This document shows positions 18,325 through 26,000 of a stretch of DNA of 50,801 bases, one piece after another. The stretch is from Desulfovirgula thermocuniculi DSM 16036 (GTDB lineage: Bacteria > Bacillota > Desulfotomaculia > Desulfotomaculales > Desulfovirgulaceae): positions 1 through 50,801 of the forward strand of contig NZ_AUBR01000022.1 in the NCBI RefSeq assembly GCF_000429345.1, read 5' to 3'. Each line of letters starts with the position of its first letter. Position 1 is the first letter of the stretch. A program made the position numbers and the translations under genes. The notes under the pieces are model-generated. The model was not told the origin of the DNA, made no database searches, and saw only the letters and a program-made list of their open reading frames with translations.

Positions 18325-19635
18325 CTAGCGCCCCGCGCCGGCCTGGCCGGCCAGGGCCGCGCGCTCGGCCTCGCGGATCTTCCCCGCGCCCTTGACGAAG
18401 ACGCCGAGGATCCACAGGGAGAAGATGCCCACCAGGGCAAAGAAGACGATCGTGCCCCCGACGTTGATGGCCGCCGCGGCGGATTTGCTCATGCTGATCC
18501 AGCCTACCTCGTTCAGCTTGCCCGGCAGGGCGCAGAGGCGGTTGACGAAGCCGGCCAGAATGGTGAGGGCGTAAAAGGCCCGGATGGTCACGCCCTTCAC
18601 CATCTTGGTCACCAGGGCGCCCATCTGCACGCCCACCAGGGAGCCCAGCAGCATGCCCATGGCCACGGTGTAGAAGACGTAGCCGTAAATGGCGTACTGG
18701 ACGATGGAAGAGTAGCCGGTGGTGAAGATGATCTGCAGGATGTCCGTGCCCACGGTGGTAAAGGTGGAAACGCCCAGGCCGTAAACCATCATGGGGAAGG
18801 TGAGGAAGCCGCCGCCCACGCCCATGATGGCCGCCACAAAGCCCACGATGAAGCCGCAGATGATGATGGGGTAGACGGCAATGCTCCGCCCGCCCGGCAC
18901 GATGTGCTCGTCAAAGCGCACGCGGGGCTTCAAGGGCAGGGACTGCAGCCACTTGGCAAACCTGGTGGTGGCCTCCGTGCTGGGCTTGCCCTTGGCCGCC
19001 CCGCGGCTCATGCGGATCCAGTCGGCCAGGGCGTAAAACCCTAGGATGCCCAGCATGAAGACGTACACCGCGCTGATGAAGGCATCGCTTAAAGCCGGGC
19101 TCTTCTGGTAAATGGAGCGGTTCACCATGCCGCCCAGGGAGGCCCCGGTGACCGAGCCCAGCACGAACCACACGGCAATCCACACGTTGACGTTGCCCAT
19201 CTTGCGGTGGAGCACCGTGCCCATGATGGCCTTGGCAAAGAGGTGAAACTGGTCGGTACCCACGGCCATGATCCCCTTGACCCCGATGCTCATCAGGGCC
19301 GGGGTAAGCACGTACCCGCCGCCGGCACCGATGACGCCGGTGATCAGTCCCGCCATGAGACCTACGAGGATGGAGCCGAAAAACATCTGCGTGGTGGCGT
19401 GGCTGGGCATGTAGGCCTTGTGGCCGCCCAGGTGGTCGGGCAGGCCGGCGGCCACGGCTGCCTCCATACCCAGGCCCAGCAGGACGGGAAATAAAACCAG
19501 GACCAGTAGCTTCCAGCGCCGGTACAAGATTTCCCTGCTCAGTTCCAGCTCAAAGCGGCCCTGCGCCTGCGCCATGGCGTGCAGGCACTCCCCGGCCGCA
19601 TGCAGGCTTCCCCAGAGACGCTTAAAGGTGCTCAT
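18325..19635 (-). CDS. TauE/SafE (TSUP) family anion exporter, probably sulfite or organosulfur
   Basis: A 436-aa polytopic protein with the repeated TSUP pattern: GLMAGLITGVIGAGGGYVLT in the first half and GFVAAIMGVGGGFLTFP in the second. An N-terminal extension of about 45 residues precedes the first helix and a long cytoplasmic loop (about 215-255) splits the halves. TSUP members move sulfite, sulfoacetate, thiosulfate and similar anions. In a sulfite-respiring cell a sulfur oxyanion substrate is plausible but not proved. Upstream lie GTCACTAC copies and a CRP/FNR-like palindrome. Confidence 0.85.
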   Translation of the reverse strand: MSTFKRLWGSLHAAGECLHAMAQAQGRFELELSREILYRRWKLLVLVLFPVLLGLGMEAAVAAGLPDHLGGHKAYMPSHATTQMFFGSILVGLMAGLITGVIGAGGGYVLTPALMSIGVKGIMAVGTDQFHLFAKAIMGTVLHRKMGNVNVWIAVWFVLGSVTGASLGGMVNRSIYQKSPALSDAFISAVYVFMLGILGFYALADWIRMSRGAAKGKPSTEATTRFAKWLQSLPLKPRVRFDEHIVPGGRSIAVYPIIICGFIVGFVAAIMGVGGGFLTFPMMVYGLGVSTFTTVGTDILQIIFTTGYSSIVQYAIYGYVFYTVAMGMLLGSLVGVQMGALVTKMVKGVTIRAFYALTILAGFVNRLCALPGKLNEVGWISMSKSAAAAINVGGTIVFFALVGIFSLWILGVFVKGAGKIREAERAALAGQAGAGR

Positions 19636-19731
19636 ATAACCAACCCCCCTCTTTTTCTCACGCCGTTCCTCTCTTCACCCTCACCCGGATGGCTGCCTTG
19701 CCCGGTTCCGCCTCCCACCCCCTCTCCTTTG

Positions 19732-19750
19732 CACTACGCCGCGTAGTGAC
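19732..19750. repeat. Palindromic GTAGTGAC element upstream of the exporter gene
   Basis: CACTACGC (19732-19739) and GCGTAGTG (19741-19748) are a perfect inverted repeat around one base. The right half extends to GTAGTGACAA, shared with the copy at 17332. It lies about 100 bases before the exporter start and is a candidate operator. Confidence 0.6.
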
Positions 19751-19800
19751 AAGGGCTTGCCTTCTCCCCGGCACACACCGGCCGCTGTGCGCTTTTGTGC

Positions 19801-19818
19801 ATGTGAAAACAATCACAT
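19801..19818. promoter_or_regulatory. CRP/FNR-family binding site
   Basis: ATGTGA-N6-TCACAT is a perfect inverted repeat and contains the classic TGTGA-N6-TCACA core of CRP-type sites. It lies 166 bases upstream of the exporter start and just after the CBS gene. Sulfate reducers use CRP/FNR-family factors such as HcpR; which factor binds here is unknown. No strong -10 box sits at a standard distance. Confidence 0.6.
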
Positions 19819-19835
19819 AGCAGGCCTAAATTTTT

Positions 19836-19860
19836 GTCACTACCCGGTTCCTGTAGTGAC
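19836..19860. repeat. Inverted pair of GTCACTAC elements at the end of the CBS gene
   Basis: GTCACTAC (19836-19843) and GTAGTGAC (19853-19860) are exact inverted copies separated by 9 bases and overlap the last codons of the CBS gene. In the minus direction they are followed by AAAAA, not a T-run, so this is not an ordinary terminator. Confidence 0.6.
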
Positions 19861-20412
19861 TTCCCCCTGCCCTCTATAATCCGCCAGGTAAACTACCTTG
19901 CCGGTACCGCCTTCCTCCTGAGGGCTCACCATTTCTGCCAGCGCCCGCAGGATCTCCCGCGGCCCCACCAGCCCTACCGGCCGGTTCCCCTGCCAGACGA
20001 GGAGGGCCTCCTGGCCGCTCCTGGCCAGGAGCTGCGCGGCCTTGCCCACATCGTCGTCCGCCCGCAGCTTTTCTTCCGGGCGGGCCATTACCTCCCTCAC
20101 GGGCCTCCTGGCCAGCTCATCCAGCCGCTCCTCCAGGGTGGCCCTGCCGAGCAGGCCTTCCAGCCACCCGCACTCCAGGGTCACCGACCAGCCGCGGAAA
20201 TTCACCACCCTCTGCCCTTCCCCTACAAGCGCCCTGATGACCTCCCGCGGGCCCACCAGCCCTACCACCCGTCCCCTTTCCTTGACCGCCAGCAGGCGGT
20301 AGCCCCGCCTCAGCTTGAGCAAGGCCAGCAGGGCGTCTTTCACGCTCCTCTGGGCCGGCAACTCCGCCGCTCCTTCCAGGGGAACCATAATCTCGCGCAT
20401 TTTTCTGCCCAT
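19840..20412 (-). CDS. CBS-domain pair protein
   Basis: A 190-aa soluble protein with two CBS motifs, about residues 5-65 (MREIMVPLEG ... VGLVGPREVIRAL) and 103-165 (PVREVMARPEEKLRADDD ... VGLVGPREILRAL). CBS pairs bind adenosine nucleotides and act as energy sensors, usually controlling a partner. The acidic tail shows no other domain. ATG at 20412 has an AGGGGTGG site. It begins 21 bases after the transposase-like gene and is probably co-transcribed with it; the exporter operon lies downstream. Confidence 0.85.
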   Translation of the reverse strand: MGRKMREIMVPLEGAAELPAQRSVKDALLALLKLRRGYRLLAVKERGRVVGLVGPREVIRALVGEGQRVVNFRGWSVTLECGWLEGLLGRATLEERLDELARRPVREVMARPEEKLRADDDVGKAAQLLARSGQEALLVWQGNRPVGLVGPREILRALAEMVSPQEEGGTGKVVYLADYRGQGEVTTGTG

Positions 20413-20433
20413 CCCCTGCCACCCCTTTCTACT

Positions 20434-21825
20434 TTATGCGCTGAGGGCCTGCAGGTCCTCTATGCCCAGGGCCCGCAGGATTTCCGCCTGGGCCCTCTCT
20501 GTCCTGGTGGCCAACCTTACCTCCATGCCGTCGATCAGCCCCACGATCATTTTCAGCTCTCCCAAAATCTCCAGGGCCTGCGCCGCATCCACCGTCAGGC
20601 CTGCCCGCTGCAGGAGCTTTTCCAGGGCCCTCTCCAGGAGCGCGCCCAGGACCACGACGGCCAGCTCCCCGCCGAGGTTTTGCTCCCCGGAGGTGAAGCG
20701 GCTGATGCGGGCGGCGCGCCCGGCCAGCCCGGCCAGCTCCCAGTAGGCCAGCACCAGCTCCCGCCCGCCCAGGGCGCTGTTGGTGCGCAGGAGGGTGACC
20801 CCGGCCAGGGGATCGCCCTTTTCTTCCAGCGTCGCCGGGGTGCAGCAGAGGAGGTAGCGGGCACCGCCGTCCGGCACTTCCCGGAACAAAAGACCCCCGG
20901 CGGCCTCCGCAAAGCCGGCCCTGCCCCGCGCGATCTCCTCCCTGCAGAGCTGCTTCTCCCGCTCGCTCAAAGCCCGGCAGCGGACGAGGTAGGGGTAATC
21001 GTGGGCCACCACCGTTTCCAGCAGGAGGTTGGTCGCCGGCTGGCGGTCCCCCACAAAGAGGCACTGCCCGCCGTACAGCTCTCCCACTTCCCGGCACAGC
21101 TGCCGCAGGCCGGCTTCCCCCGTTCCCGTAAAGAGGCGGTAGCCGAAGGGCAGGCCCGCGCCGCCGGCCAGCACGCCCCAGCAGATTTCTTCCTGCGCCG
21201 CCTCCGCAAAGAAGTAGCGCGCGTACGGGTGGGAAGCATTCACCGCCCGGGCCGCCGGCATGACCTCGGCCACGGCCACCAGGCAGTAAAGGGTGTTCCC
21301 GCGGCCAAAAACGCGCCCGATCTGGCGGTAGAGCGCCTTTTCGAGCTCACCTCCGGCGGCAGCCAGCCCGTCGCCCACGACCTCCAGGCGGGGGAACTGC
21401 ACGCCGCCCTCCGCCGCCCCGGGCCAGTAAAACTCCTGGCCCCACTGCGCGAAACTCCTCGTCTCCCCCGGATTTAAAGCGCGGGATACGGCCAGGAACT
21501 CCACCGCGGGGGCGTTTTCTTCCCCGAGCAGCCCGGCCATCACCTCCCCGAGCCCCAGCACCTCCCACACCCGCCGCAGCGCCAGGACTTCGCCCCAGCG
21601 CAGGACCTTTTTGGCCTCCACCGTGGGCCTGGCGCGCTTTACGCCGCAAACGCGCTCCAGGCTGGCAATCAGGCCCTCCACCTTCTCCGGCGTGAGGTCT
21701 TCCAGGTTGCCCAGATTGGCAATGACCCGCTGCTTTACCTTTTTCCCCTCGCGGTAGTTTTCGATGAGCTTTACGTAGGCGTACTCCTTGCCGCCGCTTT
21801 TGGTTATCACCTTGCGGAAGAACAA
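20434..21825 (-). CDS. Full-length IS1634/IS4-like transposase homolog lacking catalytic residues
   Basis: A 463-aa protein. The start (YVKLIENYREGKKVKQRVIA, LGNLEDLTPEKVEGL) and end (LGELKMIVGLIDGMEVRL, ILRALGIEDL) match IS1634-type transposases. Between them, GLPFGYRLFTGTGEAGLRQL aligns with the usual GxPLxYEVFPGNT region and D260 (FVGDRQP) with the second catalytic Asp. The first Asp position reads LYCLVAVAEV (179-188) with no Asp, and the expected IExxFR helix reads LAGLAGRAARIS (364-375) with no Glu. The frame is intact and GC content is host-like. It has a strong promoter and a following CBS gene. I infer a domesticated transposase-derived protein; a very old inactive copy is the alternative. 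Confidence 0.75.
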   Translation of the reverse strand: MFFRKVITKSGGKEYAYVKLIENYREGKKVKQRVIANLGNLEDLTPEKVEGLIASLERVCGVKRARPTVEAKKVLRWGEVLALRRVWEVLGLGEVMAGLLGEENAPAVEFLAVSRALNPGETRSFAQWGQEFYWPGAAEGGVQFPRLEVVGDGLAAAGGELEKALYRQIGRVFGRGNTLYCLVAVAEVMPAARAVNASHPYARYFFAEAAQEEICWGVLAGGAGLPFGYRLFTGTGEAGLRQLCREVGELYGGQCLFVGDRQPATNLLLETVVAHDYPYLVRCRALSEREKQLCREEIARGRAGFAEAAGGLLFREVPDGGARYLLCCTPATLEEKGDPLAGVTLLRTNSALGGRELVLAYWELAGLAGRAARISRFTSGEQNLGGELAVVVLGALLERALEKLLQRAGLTVDAAQALEILGELKMIVGLIDGMEVRLATRTERAQAEILRALGIEDLQALSA

Positions 21826-21957
21826 AGCCCATCACCCCGCCTGCCGCGTCCGGAGCCGGCGGCCCTTTCCCCTACACTTTTTCATTACCTCGTGGGGAGC
21901 GGGGCGCCGCCTTGTCTCCGTCCACCGTCCCTTTCCGGGGCCTTACCTTTTGCTAAT

Positions 21958-21986
21958 AATATACCACGTTCCCGCAGTATGTGCAA
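21958..21986 (-). promoter_or_regulatory. Sigma-A promoter of the transposase-like/CBS operon
   Basis: On the minus strand TTGCAC (21986-21981), a 17-base spacer and TATATT (21963-21958) form a good promoter about 130 bases before the ATG at 21825. The stretch 21826-22036 holds nothing else recognisable; no terminal inverted repeats of an IS are visible around the gene. Confidence 0.75.
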
Positions 21987-22036
21987 TATTTCACTTGTGA
22001 GTTCTAAAAATAACAATTTTCTGAGAAAGCCGCGCC

Positions 22037-23563
22037 CTACCACACTCCCAGCAGCCGCCACCAGAAGTTGGCCAGGAAGCTGACCAGGAGCACCAGGGAG
22101 ACCAGGAGGAGCACGGTGCCCGCCCTGAGAAAGTCCCGCGCCTTTAAAAAGCCCGCCCCGTACACAATGGCGTTGGCCGGGGTGGCAATGACCAGGAGGT
22201 AGGAGAAGGCGGAGGCCAGGGAGGTGGCCACGCCGACGGCCAGCGGGGAAATGCCGGAGATTTCGGCGGCCTTGAGGAACACGGGCCCCAGGGCGGCCAC
22301 GGTGGGCCCGTCGGCCATGGTCTGGGTGACCAGCGCCGTGATGGTGGCGGTAACGGCCAGGAGGTAAACGTCTTCCTCCGCCGCCATGCCGCCGGTGAGG
22401 CGCAGCAGCTGTCCCGCCAGCCAGCCGGCGGCGCCGGTGGAGATGAGCAGCCTGCCCAGGGAGATGGCGCCGGCATACAGCACCACCACCCCCCAGGGGG
22501 TTTTTTGCTGCAGGTAGCCCCAGTCCACCAGACGCAGCACGGCGGCCAGCAGCACGCCCGCCATGGCAATGTTTCCGGCGCCAAAGCGCGGGCTGAAAAC
22601 CACCCAGCCGAGCAGGACAAAGGAAAAAACCGCCGCCGCCAGCCACCCCTGGCGGCCCGGCGGACCGGCGGCCTCCATCTCCCTCTCCATGGCCTGCACG
22701 GCCTCCCGGAGGTCGTCTACCTCCGGAGGGTAGAGGGCCATCAGCCAGTAGGCCACCAGGGGAACCAGAAGCAGGGTGAGGGGGAAGGCCATGAGCATCC
22801 ACTGCCCATAGCCCACATTTATCCCCATGCCGCTTAAAAAGCCCACCATGAGGGCGTTGCGGGCCCCGCCCGAGGGGGCGGCCAGCCCGCCGACGATTAC
22901 CCCGTAGGAAATGGCCAGCATGAGCAGCCGGGCCAGGTTTGGCACCCGGCGGTAGCCGCCGCTCAAAGCGACGAGGCCCACGCCGATGGGAAACATGATC
23001 ATCACCGCGGCGTGCTCGGTAAAGAAGGCGGCCCCCAGGGCGCAGAAGCCCACCACCCCCAGGACCACCCTCTTGACCTGCGTCCCGCAGACTTTAAGCA
23101 TGAGGAGGGTGGCCCTGGTGTGGATGTGGTGCTTCATTAAGACGGCGCCCATCATGAGCACGCCGGCAATAAAGAACACGGCATCGTCCATGAAGGTGCG
23201 GGGTGCTTCCTGAAAGCCCACCAGGCCCGCAAAGACCTGGTAGGTTCCCACGGCCAGGGCCACAAAGGGCAGGGGGAGGGCCTCCGTTAAGAAGCAGGTA
23301 ACGACGAAGGCCCAGAGGGCCAGGGCGCGCCTGCCCTGCTCGGAAAGGCCCGGCGGCAGGGGGAGGGCCCAGAGGAGCGCGGCTACGGCCACGGCCAGGA
23401 AGAGCCACCGGCGCTCCGCGAGCGCGGCCAGCAGTTGCCCGTACGGCGCGCTGCGGCCCCGCGGCTTCTTCTCGCCGTCCGTCCCCCCGGGGCGGGCCGC
23501 GCCTTTTTTCTTTTTGCGGTATTCCTCCAGTTCACAAACCTTTTCTTCCTTCACGGGCCTCAC
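22037..23563 (-). CDS. DASS (SLC13) family anion/Na+ symporter
   Basis: A 508-aa transporter with a charged cytoplasmic N-terminus (about 1-45) and some 11-12 membrane helices. Signature regions are SYGVIVGGLAAPSGGARNAL in the first half and VTQTMADGPTVAALGP with IATPANAIVYGAG in the second, fitting the paired SNT-type hairpins of DASS carriers. Family substrates are dicarboxylates, sulfate and tricarboxylates; the exact one cannot be read from sequence. It overlaps iorB by four bases as last gene of the T-box operon, which suggests a carboxylate linked to 2-oxo acid metabolism, although sulfate is possible in this organism. Confidence 0.85.
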   Translation of the reverse strand: MRPVKEEKVCELEEYRKKKKGAARPGGTDGEKKPRGRSAPYGQLLAALAERRWLFLAVAVAALLWALPLPPGLSEQGRRALALWAFVVTCFLTEALPLPFVALAVGTYQVFAGLVGFQEAPRTFMDDAVFFIAGVLMMGAVLMKHHIHTRATLLMLKVCGTQVKRVVLGVVGFCALGAAFFTEHAAVMIMFPIGVGLVALSGGYRRVPNLARLLMLAISYGVIVGGLAAPSGGARNALMVGFLSGMGINVGYGQWMLMAFPLTLLLVPLVAYWLMALYPPEVDDLREAVQAMEREMEAAGPPGRQGWLAAAVFSFVLLGWVVFSPRFGAGNIAMAGVLLAAVLRLVDWGYLQQKTPWGVVVLYAGAISLGRLLISTGAAGWLAGQLLRLTGGMAAEEDVYLLAVTATITALVTQTMADGPTVAALGPVFLKAAEISGISPLAVGVATSLASAFSYLLVIATPANAIVYGAGFLKARDFLRAGTVLLLVSLVLLVSFLANFWWRLLGVW

Positions 23564-24156
23564 CCGTCCCGGTAGTTGTAACCGGCCTCAAAGGCCGCCA
23601 GGTTGACGCCCAAAAAGCGCTCCGGCACGCACTCCCGGACGGCGCGCAGCCACACTTCCAGGGGCAGGGGCAACTCCCTGGCCAAAACGCCCAGCAGCAC
23701 CACGTTGGCCGCCCGGGGGTTGCCGCAGGCGCGGGCCCTGTCCAGGGCGTCCACCTCCAGGGTGCGGGCGTGGCGGTAAAGGTAGGACGGCACGTCATCC
23801 GGGCAGCGGGCCAGTCCGGCCAGCACGGTGACCGGAGGCACAATCTGGCTGCTGGCGATGAGCGTGCCGCCCGGCTTTAAGTAGGGGAGCCAGCGCAGGG
23901 CCTCCAGTTGCTCGAAGGCCAGGATGACATCCGCGTCCCCCCTGGCCACCAGGGGCGAGCAAACGGTCCTCCCCAGGCGCACATGGGTGACCACGCTGCC
24001 GCCCCGCTGGGCCATGCCGTGCACCTCGGACATCTTCACGTCGTAGCCGGCCGCCAGGGCCGCCCTGCCGATGATCTGGCTGGCCAGGATGGTTCCCTGG
24101 CCGCCCACGCCTACCAAAAGCATATCCAGGCGATCTGGGTGGCTAAGCACCGACAA
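23560..24156 (-). CDS. iorB: Indolepyruvate:ferredoxin oxidoreductase, beta subunit
   Basis: A 198-aa gamma-type 2-oxo acid oxidoreductase subunit. LLVGVGGQGTILASQIIGRA (13-32) and SEVHGMAQRGGSVVTHVR are signatures of IorB. With IorA it oxidises aryl pyruvates from transamination of aromatic amino acids to aryl-acetyl-CoA, reducing ferredoxin. It overlaps iorA by 14 bases and the DASS gene by four. Confidence 0.95.
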   Translation of the reverse strand: MSVLSHPDRLDMLLVGVGGQGTILASQIIGRAALAAGYDVKMSEVHGMAQRGGSVVTHVRLGRTVCSPLVARGDADVILAFEQLEALRWLPYLKPGGTLIASSQIVPPVTVLAGLARCPDDVPSYLYRHARTLEVDALDRARACGNPRAANVVLLGVLARELPLPLEVWLRAVRECVPERFLGVNLAAFEAGYNYRDG

Positions 24157-25900
24157 CTCCCCCTCCTACCAGCGCGCCCTGCGGGCAGATCTGCACGCAG
24201 AGGCCGCAGCCGCTGCAGAGCACGTCGTCCACCACGGCCTTTTTCTCCCGCACGGAAAGGGCCGGGCATCCCGCCTTCAGGCAGGTGCGGCAGCCCTTGC
24301 AGCGTTCCTCCTCCACCCTCACCGGCCGGCGTGGCTCCCTCTTCAGCAGGGTGCAGGGCCGGCGGGCAATGATCACGGAAACCTCCGGAGCGGCCACCTC
24401 TTCCTTCACCGCCTCCGTGAGGCGCGCTACATCCAGCGGGTCCACCACCCGCACGCGGCGCACGCCTAGGGCCCGCACCAGGGCCTCCAGGTCTACCACC
24501 GGGGCCTCCTCGCCGCTCAGGGTCCTCCCCGTGCCGGGGTGGTCCTGGTGGCCGGTCATGGCCGTGGTGCCGTTGTCCAAAATGATCACCGTGCCCCGGC
24601 TCTTATGGTAGACCATGTGCAGGAGGCCCGTCATGCCCGAATGGTAAAAAGTGGAGTCGCCGATGACGGCCACCGTTTTGGCGGCCCGCTCGGGGTCTAC
24701 CAGCTCAAGGCCGTAGGCCATGCCGATGCTGGCCCCCATGCAGACGCAGGTGTCCATGGCCGAAAGGGGCGGCAGCGCTCCCAGGGTATAGCAGCCTATG
24801 TCGCCGGTAACCGTGAGCTTCAGCCTGCCCAGCACGTAAAACACCCCGCGATGGGGGCAGCCCGGGCAGAGCACCGGCGGGCGCACGGGGGGAACGGGCA
24901 GGTCGTCTAAAACCGGCAGCCCCCGCGGTTCCAGCACGCCGGCCTTTTCAAAGCCGGCCCGCACCAGCTCCGGCGACAGCTCCCCGATGGCCGGGAAAAA
25001 CTCCTTGCCCTCCACCTTGATGCCCAGGCCGCGCACGAAATCCTCCAGGTAAGGGTCCAGCTCCTCCACCACAAAGAGCCTCTCCACCTCGCGCGCAAAG
25101 CGCGCGATCAAGCCGGCGGGCAGGGGGTAGGTCATGCCCAGCTTAAGGATGGACGCCCGGGGCAGGACCTCCCGCACGTACTGGTAGGCCACGCCGCTGG
25201 TGATTACTCCCACGCGGCGGTCGCCCCAGGCAATGAAGTTTACCGGGACGGTTTCGGAGAGGGCCGCCAACTTCTGCAGGCGTTCCTCCAGGTCCCGGCG
25301 GCGCACCCGGGCGTGGGCGGGTAAAATCAACCACTTCTGGATGTTCTTTTCGTAGGGGCGCCGCGGGGGCAATCTTCTTTCGCCCAGCTTCACCAGGCTG
25401 CGGGAGTGGGCAATGCGCGTGGTCAGCCGCAGCATGACCGGGATGTCGTACTCCTCGCTCACGGCGAGGGCCAGGCCCACCATGTCCAGCGCCTCCTGGC
25501 TGTCGGAAGGCTCAAAGCAGGGCACGCGGGCAAAGCGCGCGTACTGCCGGTTGTCCTGCTCGTTCTGGGAGCTGTGCATCCCCGGGTCGTCGGCGGAAAC
25601 CAGCACCAGGCCTCCGTTGACGCCAATGTAGGCGGCAGAGAAAAGGGGGTCCGCGGCCACGTTAACCCCCACGTGCTTCATGGTGACGATGGCCCTGGCA
25701 CCGGCCATGGAAGCCCCAATGGCTACCTCCAGGGCCACCTTTTCGTTTGGCGCCCACTGCGCCAAAACGCCCTCGTAGCGGGCAAAGTTTTCCAGGATCT
25801 CGGTGCTGGGCGTGCCCGGGTAACCCACACCCACCAGCACCCCGTGTTCGTACGCCCCGCGGGCCACCGCTTCGTTGCCGGTCATCAACTCCTTCATCAT
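24143..25900 (-). CDS. iorA: Indolepyruvate:ferredoxin oxidoreductase, alpha subunit
   Basis: About 585 aa. The N-terminal pyrimidine-binding part has GYPGTPSTEILE, the middle holds the IorA core with CPGCPHRG, and the thiamine-diphosphate part has GDIGCYTLG and GDSTFYHSG. The C-terminus carries two ferredoxin motifs, CKGCRTCLKAGCP (one cluster with altered spacing) and CSGCGLCVQICP. ATG at 25900 is taken as start because MMKELMTGNEAVARGAYE fits the family; upstream TTG codons sit too close to the GGAGG site. It is co-transcribed with the CoA ligase, symporter and aminotransferase upstream. Confidence 0.95.
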   Translation of the reverse strand: MMKELMTGNEAVARGAYEHGVLVGVGYPGTPSTEILENFARYEGVLAQWAPNEKVALEVAIGASMAGARAIVTMKHVGVNVAADPLFSAAYIGVNGGLVLVSADDPGMHSSQNEQDNRQYARFARVPCFEPSDSQEALDMVGLALAVSEEYDIPVMLRLTTRIAHSRSLVKLGERRLPPRRPYEKNIQKWLILPAHARVRRRDLEERLQKLAALSETVPVNFIAWGDRRVGVITSGVAYQYVREVLPRASILKLGMTYPLPAGLIARFAREVERLFVVEELDPYLEDFVRGLGIKVEGKEFFPAIGELSPELVRAGFEKAGVLEPRGLPVLDDLPVPPVRPPVLCPGCPHRGVFYVLGRLKLTVTGDIGCYTLGALPPLSAMDTCVCMGASIGMAYGLELVDPERAAKTVAVIGDSTFYHSGMTGLLHMVYHKSRGTVIILDNGTTAMTGHQDHPGTGRTLSGEEAPVVDLEALVRALGVRRVRVVDPLDVARLTEAVKEEVAAPEVSVIIARRPCTLLKREPRRPVRVEEERCKGCRTCLKAGCPALSVREKKAVVDDVLCSGCGLCVQICPQGALVGGGVVGA

Positions 25901-26000
25901 CAAGAAAACGCGCAAACCTCCTTTTATCTGGTATCCCCCTCTTTACCCCGGCCCGGAACCCGCCCGCCTACCCCCGCGATTCCCCCGGGAGACCCCGGTG

